A stretch of 11,222 bases of DNA from SAR202 cluster bacterium (GTDB lineage Bacteria; Chloroflexota; Dehalococcoidia; UBA3495). Below are positions 6,959 through 11,222 of this stretch, in pieces. How positions within the stretch are numbered: the stretch's first letter is position 1; the number at the start of each line of letters is the position of its first letter. The notes under the pieces were generated by a model. That model was not told the DNA's origin, did not search any database, and saw only the letters and a program-made list of their open reading frames with translations. Both the position numbers and the translations under genes were made by a program. Location: assembly GCA_002401285.1 (NCBI GenBank), contig NVSQ01000010.1:28426-39647 (forward strand), written 5' to 3'.

Positions 6959-6988
6959 ATTATATCCAAGGGTCTTTGCGGGTGTAAA
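6959..6988 (-). promoter_or_regulatory. Predicted def promoter
   Basis: On the minus strand, TTTACA (6988-6983), an 18 nt spacer and a perfect TATAAT (6964-6959). The transcript would start near 6952, with a leader of about 63 nt before the def GTG. The -10 context, GGATATAATTC, matches that of two other predicted sites in the window. Confidence 0.5.
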
Positions 6989-7020
6989 GATTAGCGTACC
7001 CAATGTGCGGGTATATTTCG

Positions 7021-7156
7021 ATGTCATCCCGAGAGAAGCGCGGGGTCTCAGGCCTGATTTTAATTCGGCGACGAGGCGTGGACATGACCCCTAACGGAAG
7101 CTCCCTGTTGTTGGCCTGAGATTCCTCACCAGCCTGCGGCAGGTTCGGAATGACAT
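7021..7156. repeat. Imperfect inverted-repeat element in the priA-def gap
   Basis: The left arm (7021-7054) begins ATGTCATCCCGA and ends TCTCAGGCC. The right arm (7113-7156), read in reverse complement, begins ATGTCATTCCGA and ends TCTCAGGCC. The arms share these outer and inner boxes but differ in the middle, where the right arm carries about 10 extra bases including a small CCTGC-C-GCAGG palindrome. About 58 bp separate the arms. It looks like a small non-coding intergenic repeat of the kind scattered in bacterial genomes; it sits between the priA stop and the def promoter and could also act as a long hairpin ending the priA transcript. Together with the def promoter and a short direct repeat it fills most of the 321 bp gap (6890-7210). 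Confidence 0.65.
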
Positions 7157-7175
7157 GAGCAGTGGGCGCGAGGGA

Positions 7176-7201
7176 AACATGCACAAAGAGGAACATGCAC
7201 A
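7176..7201. repeat. Short direct repeat just past the priA stop
   Basis: AACATGCACA occurs at 7176-7185 and again at 7192-7201, a period of 16 bp. It begins 10 nt after the priA stop codon on the minus strand. No function is evident. Confidence 0.6.
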
Positions 7202-7210
7202 TCGGATTAG

Positions 7211-9700
7211 CTAGAGGACATGGACTGGGTCCACGTCCACCGTGGTTCCAGAGGGGAAGCTGGTTCCTTCAAGAAACCGCTGTAGATCTGGCCCTCTAAG
7301 CACCATATGCCACCGGAAGCGGCCTCGGAGACGGGAAGGCATACCGGGCGCCGGGCCAACAATCTCGATACCGGTTAGACCTTGAGCGTAGGCTTTCTGC
7401 CGCAGCAATTCGGCGGCGGCCGTGGCGTTGCGCTGGCAGACGCTCTCGCTGGAGTTTTGAAATACCAGATGCGCCAAACTGTTGAATGGGGGATTGCCTA
7501 ACTGCCGGCGGAAGGCGATCTCTTGCTCGTAAAGGGACACATAGTCCTGCTTTGCCGCTGCGGCGATGGCGTAATGTTCGGGGCTGTATGTCTGGATGAA
7601 TACCCTTCCCGGTGCTTGACCGCGTCCCGCCCGGCCGGCCACCTGGCATAGCAGTCCGAACGACCTTTCGCCGGACCGAAAATCGGGCAGATGTAGGCCA
7701 ACGTCGGCCAAGATAACTCCCACCAAGGTTACGTTGGCAACGTCTAATCCTTTGGCCACGACCTGTGTGCCCACCAGGACTTGAATCTCGCCGGACTGGA
7801 ATCCGCGCATGGTTTCGCCGGGATCAAGTCCGCCGCGGGCCGTGTCCGAGTCCCACCGCTGGACTCGGACCCCCGGCAACATCGCGGTAACCTCGTCCAC
7901 CACCCTCTGAGTCCCGATTCCCAGTTGACGTATGTGGGAACTGCCGCACTCCCGGCACTGCCGAGGGACCCGGCTCCGGCGGTTACACCGGTGGCACATC
8001 AATCGTGGTTCGGCTGATGGGGCCGCTGATGAGTCCTCGGACGTGCTCATCGAGTGATACGCCAGGGGGACCGAACAGCGGCTACAGTTCACGACTTTTC
8101 CGCAGTCCCGGCACTGGACTATGGGGGCGCTGCCCCGGCGATTCAGGAACAAGATCGCCTGTTGTCCCTTGCGGACGCATTCCCGGAGACCTTGCGCCAA
8201 GCTTCGGCTGAATATGCCGCGATTACCGTCCCGCAATTCCTGGCGCATATCCTTAATCTCAACCCGCGCCAATTCCGCCGTGCGGCCCGGAGACTCCTCG
8301 CCGATGCGGTGGGGTAACTCCAGAAGTTGGTGACGCCTAAACTGGGCGTCACGGGCAAAGTAGTAGGTCTCCACATCCGGTGTGGCGCTGCCTAACACCA
8401 CCACCGCTCCGGTGAGTTGGGATAGTTCTGCCGCGACGGTCCTGGCATGGTACAGAGGTTGGGCCTCTTCTTGCTTGTAGGTCCATTCGTGCTCTTCATC
8501 CAGCACGATCAGCCCAAGCCGGGGCACCGGCGCGAAAAGGGCGCTGCGAGGACCCACCACCACATCGTATTCGCCCGACTGAATCTTCCACCACTGGTCG
8601 AATTTTTGCCTCGGTGTCAAACGGCTGTGAAGAAGGGCCACCCTCCCCGGAAACCGGGAGCCAACCCGGTCCAACGTCTGAGGCGTGAGCGAGATTTCCG
8701 GCACCAGGAATATCGCTTGCTGGCCCCGGTCCACCACGTTCTGAATCGCTTGTAGGTATACCTCGGTCTTGCCGCTGCCGGTGACTCCATGCAGCAGAAA
8801 GCTGCGAGGGGGCCGGGCCGGGTCGTCTAGGGCCCGGGTGATGCAGGCCAGCGCGTTCTTTTGCGCCGGAGTCAATATCAATCTCGAGCCCGGTTGAGAC
8901 CGCTCTACCTGGGCGGCGGGAGTTGACTCTGTTCTGATCCACTCCAGCCCCGCCAGACCTTTCTCCACCAAGGCGTTCCCCACGCCCCGGCCGAACTCCT
9001 TGTTGGCCAGCGAGATTGGGTAACCTCGTTGGGCTGACCGGACCGCTTGCAACAGATTCGATTGCCGCTGCGGTAGCCCGCCGGGTGTTTCCGGCCATTC
9101 CTGTTGGGGGTCAGGCTTTCCGATGGCGAACAGGTTGCAGGAATGGCGGGGGGAAAGGCCCGGCGCGGGCAGGTCCACCCTGCGCGACAACAGACCATTG
9201 TCGATGAGGCGGGCCAGCTCCCGCTCGCCGCCCCGGCCCAGCAACTTAACAAAGTCCGTCTCTTTCACGCGGGAGTCACCCGTTAGTGATAGCAGCGCCT
9301 CCCGGGTCTCAGGACGCAGGGACTCCAAGCGGTCATCTTCCCCGATTCTTGGCATTTCGGCGGCAAATACTTGAGAGCGCACCTGGGTTTCGAAGCCGGG
9401 CGGCAGCATTAGAGAGACGGCGCTGAAGAGGGAGCAGAGGTAATATTCGCTCAGCCAGCGGGCCAATTCCATGTGGACCTCGTCCACCAAGGGGCTCGGC
9501 TCTATGGGCGCCAGGATATCCCGGGTTTCTTCTACCTGGGAGGTTGCCGCCAATTCGGTCACGATTCCTTGAGTGAGGCGGCTACCGAAGGGTACCCACA
9601 CCATCTGGCCGGGCTCAAGCGAGTATCGGGGAGGGATGCTGTAGGAGAAAGTCCTTGAATGGCCGACCGGGGCATCGACCGCGACTTCCGCGTATCTCAT
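7211..9700 (-). CDS. priA: Primosomal replication restart helicase PriA
   Basis: PriA is the 3'-5' superfamily 2 helicase that recognises abandoned forks and starts reloading of the replicative helicase. The protein has 829 residues, near the Gram-positive size (B. subtilis about 805). The N-terminal DNA 3'-end-binding domain starts RYAEVAVDAPVGHSRTFSY; a winged-helix-like region follows (about 140-260). The helicase core has Walker A GVTGSGKT (305-312), DEEH (401-404), GSATP (437-441), GTQVVAKGLD (644-653) and QVAGRAGRG (686-694). Eight zinc-binding cysteines are intact: C530, C533, C539, C542, C569, C572, C582 and C585. The loop between the cysteine pairs (about 551-567) is somewhat longer than usual and Ser/Ala/Glu-rich. 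The ATG at 9700 lacks a clear Shine-Dalgarno sequence. It lies 107 nt downstream of rplS. Confidence 0.96.
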   Translation of the reverse strand: MRYAEVAVDAPVGHSRTFSYSIPPRYSLEPGQMVWVPFGSRLTQGIVTELAATSQVEETRDILAPIEPSPLVDEVHMELARWLSEYYLCSLFSAVSLMLPPGFETQVRSQVFAAEMPRIGEDDRLESLRPETREALLSLTGDSRVKETDFVKLLGRGGERELARLIDNGLLSRRVDLPAPGLSPRHSCNLFAIGKPDPQQEWPETPGGLPQRQSNLLQAVRSAQRGYPISLANKEFGRGVGNALVEKGLAGLEWIRTESTPAAQVERSQPGSRLILTPAQKNALACITRALDDPARPPRSFLLHGVTGSGKTEVYLQAIQNVVDRGQQAIFLVPEISLTPQTLDRVGSRFPGRVALLHSRLTPRQKFDQWWKIQSGEYDVVVGPRSALFAPVPRLGLIVLDEEHEWTYKQEEAQPLYHARTVAAELSQLTGAVVVLGSATPDVETYYFARDAQFRRHQLLELPHRIGEESPGRTAELARVEIKDMRQELRDGNRGIFSRSLAQGLRECVRKGQQAILFLNRRGSAPIVQCRDCGKVVNCSRCSVPLAYHSMSTSEDSSAAPSAEPRLMCHRCNRRSRVPRQCRECGSSHIRQLGIGTQRVVDEVTAMLPGVRVQRWDSDTARGGLDPGETMRGFQSGEIQVLVGTQVVAKGLDVANVTLVGVILADVGLHLPDFRSGERSFGLLCQVAGRAGRGQAPGRVFIQTYSPEHYAIAAAAKQDYVSLYEQEIAFRRQLGNPPFNSLAHLVFQNSSESVCQRNATAAAELLRQKAYAQGLTGIEIVGPAPGMPSRLRGRFRWHMVLRGPDLQRFLEGTSFPSGTTVDVDPVHVL

Positions 9701-9733
9701 GCCAAAAAACTATCCGGAAGATTTACGAAACCT

Positions 9734-9754
9734 GGATGGACGCGGCGCCCATCC
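9734..9754 (-). other. Stable hairpin between rplS and priA
   Basis: In the minus-strand RNA, GGATGG pairs with CCATCC, extended inward by a G-U and two G-C pairs around a 3 nt loop: a 9 bp stem. The G-U pair exists only in the minus-strand RNA (A-C mismatch on plus), consistent with function in the rplS-priA direction. Only TTT, not a long T-run, follows, so terminator, attenuator or processing site are all possible. Confidence 0.4.
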
Positions 9755-9807
9755 TGACGAGAGCGCCGTAGGCCGTAGACAGAATACCGGGCCGGAACTG
9801 TTTTTTC

Positions 9808-10182
9808 CTAAGTGTTCGTCTGGGTCCGCGCTCGTCTGGGCAAAGTCTTCTCTTTGATTCGGGCCGCTCGGCCCTGGAGACCGCGCAGGTAGTAAAGCTT
9901 GGCCCGCCTTACGCTGCCTCGCCGGGTTACTTCCAAGGATTCGATCAGCGGGGAAAAGAAGGGAAAGATTCGCTCGATACCGATACCGGCGGAGATTCTT
10001 CGAACGGTGAAGTTGGCGGCTGGGCTATTCCCATTCGACAGACGGATGACAACCCCCTGGAATGCTTGGATACGTTCACGGTCCCCTTCCCGGATGCGGA
10101 AGTTGACTCGTACACTATCACCAGGACCAAAGGCCGGAATATTGGGGTTGGCATCGACTTTTACAATCTGAGCAGGTTCCAT
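9808..10182 (-). CDS. rplS: 50S ribosomal protein L19
   Basis: L19 is a large-subunit ribosomal protein at the interface with the 30S subunit. The protein has 124 residues, a normal length. Family hallmarks are [12 protein letters not shown] (14-25), [14 protein letters not shown] (33-46), the segment [20 protein letters not shown] (58-77), and [20 protein letters not shown] near the C-terminus. The ATG at 10182 is preceded by only a weak AGG-type site about 9 nt upstream. It is divergent from the DUF3179 lipoprotein gene and is followed by priA on the same strand. It is not accompanied here by its frequent neighbours trmD, rimM and rpsP, at least on the downstream side. Confidence 0.96.
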   Translation of the reverse strand: MEPAQIVKVDANPNIPAFGPGDSVRVNFRIREGDRERIQAFQGVVIRLSNGNSPAANFTVRRISAGIGIERIFPFFSPLIESLEVTRRGSVRRAKLYYLRGLQGRAARIKEKTLPRRARTQTNT

Positions 10183-10506
10183 GATATATATCGCCTACGT
10201 TGAGATTCGATTTAGGGTCCCGCGCCGGGGAGTTCGACTTACTAGAATAGCATAACACTGGGTTGTTTGGTAAGCCGCGCGGAGGCGGATTTTAGCGTCT
10301 GATCGATTCAATGATTGCCTACCGGGTTACATCCCCGCGATGGAATATAACGTCCGTCCCCTCGAATTTACGCCGCCGGGGGTACAGGCAAAAAGGTATG
10401 TTCCTAGATATGCGCAGGCATCGGAGTAAATCGTGCGGGAAGATGACGCATCTAAGAGGCGAAACGTGGAAATTGGAATCCTAATTTTTCTTCTGGAGTG
10501 CCCTAG
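10183..10506. other. Divergent intergenic region between rplS and the lipoprotein gene
   Basis: 324 bp without a credible gene. It holds the candidate rplS promoter and the ribosome site of the lipoprotein gene (GGAG, 10495-10498, 8 nt before ATG 10507). A TATAAC at 10346-10351 could be a plus-strand -10, but no -35 is at a proper distance, so the promoter of the lipoprotein gene is not identified. I see no tRNA, clear terminator or repeat. Confidence 0.6.
10244..10273 (-). promoter_or_regulatory. Candidate rplS promoter
   Basis: On the minus strand, TTACCA (10273-10268), an 18 nt spacer and TATTCT (10249-10244), each matching consensus at four of six positions. It would give a leader of about 55 nt before the L19 ATG. 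It is plausible by position but not strong. Confidence 0.3.
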
Positions 10507-11222
10507 ATGAAGTTGAAACGCAACTGGGCGTTGGGAATCATGTCCACCGTCTTAGTCTTTGTATTGGCCGGCTGCGGAGGGGATAGCACATCAACTTCCC
10601 CTCCTGCGTCCCAAGCAGATCCGGTTTTCCCCACGGTGGCCGCGCAACCGGCAACATTGGCTCCTACCGATGTTCCGGTGGCTAAGGAGGCGGCAACCGC
10701 CACGAGCGCGCCGACTGCCGTAAAAACCACTCCCGTTTCCTCTGATGCCCCATCCGAGCTTGGCAAGGGCGAATCAAAGCAGGGATCTGAGGCTGAGGGA
10801 AGCAATGCGAACCGCCCACTCGTGGCGGCTGACCCGGGATATCGCGAGGAGTTGAGCTCTTCGGGCCTAAGGACCGGTGGTTGGGAGACGGACTTCAGCT
10901 TCCACACGGTGCCCTTCGACTCCATACTGTCCGGGGGGCCGCCCCGGGACGGCATTCCCCCGATAGACAACCCTACATTCGTCGAGATCAAAGATGCTGA
11001 CGAGTGGCTGGAAACCCTGGAACCGGTCGTGTCATTCGAGCTGAACGGCGACGCCAGGGCCTACCCTCTGCAGATACTGATGTGGCATGAGATCGTGAAC
11101 GATACCGTAGGCGGCGCTCCGGTGTCGGTGACCTTCTGCCCCCTCTGCAACTCGGCCATCGTCTTCGACAGAAATATTAATGATCTGGTGCTCACGTTCG
11201 GGACATCGGGCATGCTACGGAA
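10507..11222 (+). CDS. DUF3179-domain lipoprotein, C-terminus cut by window
   Basis: 238 codons are visible, open to the window end. The N-terminus is a lipoprotein signal: MKLKRNW, a hydrophobic stretch and lipobox VLAGC, so C23 would be lipidated and the protein anchored outside the cytoplasmic membrane. Residues 24 to about 107 are a low-complexity linker rich in Ser, Thr, Ala and Pro. From about 110 the sequence matches the DUF3179 family: DGIPPIDNPTF (148-158), VVSFELNGDARAYPLQIL (174-191), WHEIVNDTVGG (193-203) and the cysteine pair FCPLCNSAIVFDR (C211, C214). The family is common in environmental bacteria and its biochemical role is unknown. The start is the ATG at 10507, supported by GGAG at 8 nt. 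The typical domain continues well past the window end. Confidence 0.88.
   Translation, partial: MKLKRNWALGIMSTVLVFVLAGCGGDSTSTSPPASQADPVFPTVAAQPATLAPTDVPVAKEAATATSAPTAVKTTPVSSDAPSELGKGESKQGSEAEGSNANRPLVAADPGYREELSSSGLRTGGWETDFSFHTVPFDSILSGGPPRDGIPPIDNPTFVEIKDADEWLETLEPVVSFELNGDARAYPLQILMWHEIVNDTVGGAPVSVTFCPLCNSAIVFDRNINDLVLTFGTSGMLR

Noticed and set aside
6960..7202. An 80-codon minus-strand ORF in the priA-def gap
   Set aside because: It runs through the inverted-repeat element and the def promoter, has no recognisable domain, and its middle is just the translated repeat.
10503..10991. A 162-codon minus-strand ORF
   Set aside because: It is antisense to the DUF3179 lipoprotein, which has a ribosome site, a lipobox and family motifs. 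The apparent protein is low-complexity Ser/Thr/Ala/Gly.
1..11222. CRISPR array, prophage, insertion sequence, toxin-antitoxin or defence system
   Set aside because: No regularly spaced repeats, transposase, integrase, phage genes or small paired genes are visible; nearly all coding space is assigned to core genes.

Overview
The window looks like ordinary chromosomal housekeeping sequence from a free-living bacterium of moderately high GC. My best guess is Chloroflexota (Dehalococcoidia/SAR202-like). That rests on the gene repertoire, the DUF3179 lipoprotein and the style of the intergenic repeats; there is no rRNA here and no search could be run, so treat the taxonomy as tentative. I see no phage, plasmid, IS element, CRISPR array, tRNA or rRNA gene. 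I did not find a convincing new multi-gene system.

Layout. At the left edge (1-585, minus) is the N-terminal two thirds of endonuclease IV (nfo), cut by the window start. It is divergent from a zinc-dependent MDR alcohol dehydrogenase (713-1750, plus). The 127 bp between them hold two overlapping divergent promoters and a heptanucleotide tandem repeat, and the dehydrogenase seems to be transcribed without a leader. The dehydrogenase converges on secF and overlaps it tail to tail by 17 bp.

A long minus-strand block follows, read right to left: rplS (ribosomal protein L19), priA (primosomal helicase), def (peptide deformylase with an unusual poly-glutamate tail), a CCA-adding enzyme/poly(A) polymerase-family protein with an HD domain, secD and secF. 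The last three are packed with 3 and 2 bp gaps. Both secD and secF begin with TTG behind Shine-Dalgarno sequences set in the end of the preceding gene, so they look like one translationally coupled unit. def has its own good promoter. The priA-def gap carries a 136 bp imperfect inverted repeat.

The block combines translation and RNA maturation (L19, deformylase, CCA enzyme), replication restart (PriA) and protein export (SecDF). Deformylase acts on nascent chains and SecDF pulls exported chains across the membrane, so the functions touch, but the grouping is most simply a growth-related cluster.

At the right edge (10507 onward, plus), divergent from rplS, is the first 238 codons of a lipoprotein with a DUF3179 domain, cut by the window end. 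The points most worth a second look are the apparent duplicated extracytoplasmic module in SecD, the E12 tail of the deformylase, the nfo/dehydrogenase promoter arrangement, the inverted-repeat element, and a promoter-like site with a small ORF antisense to the def 3' end.
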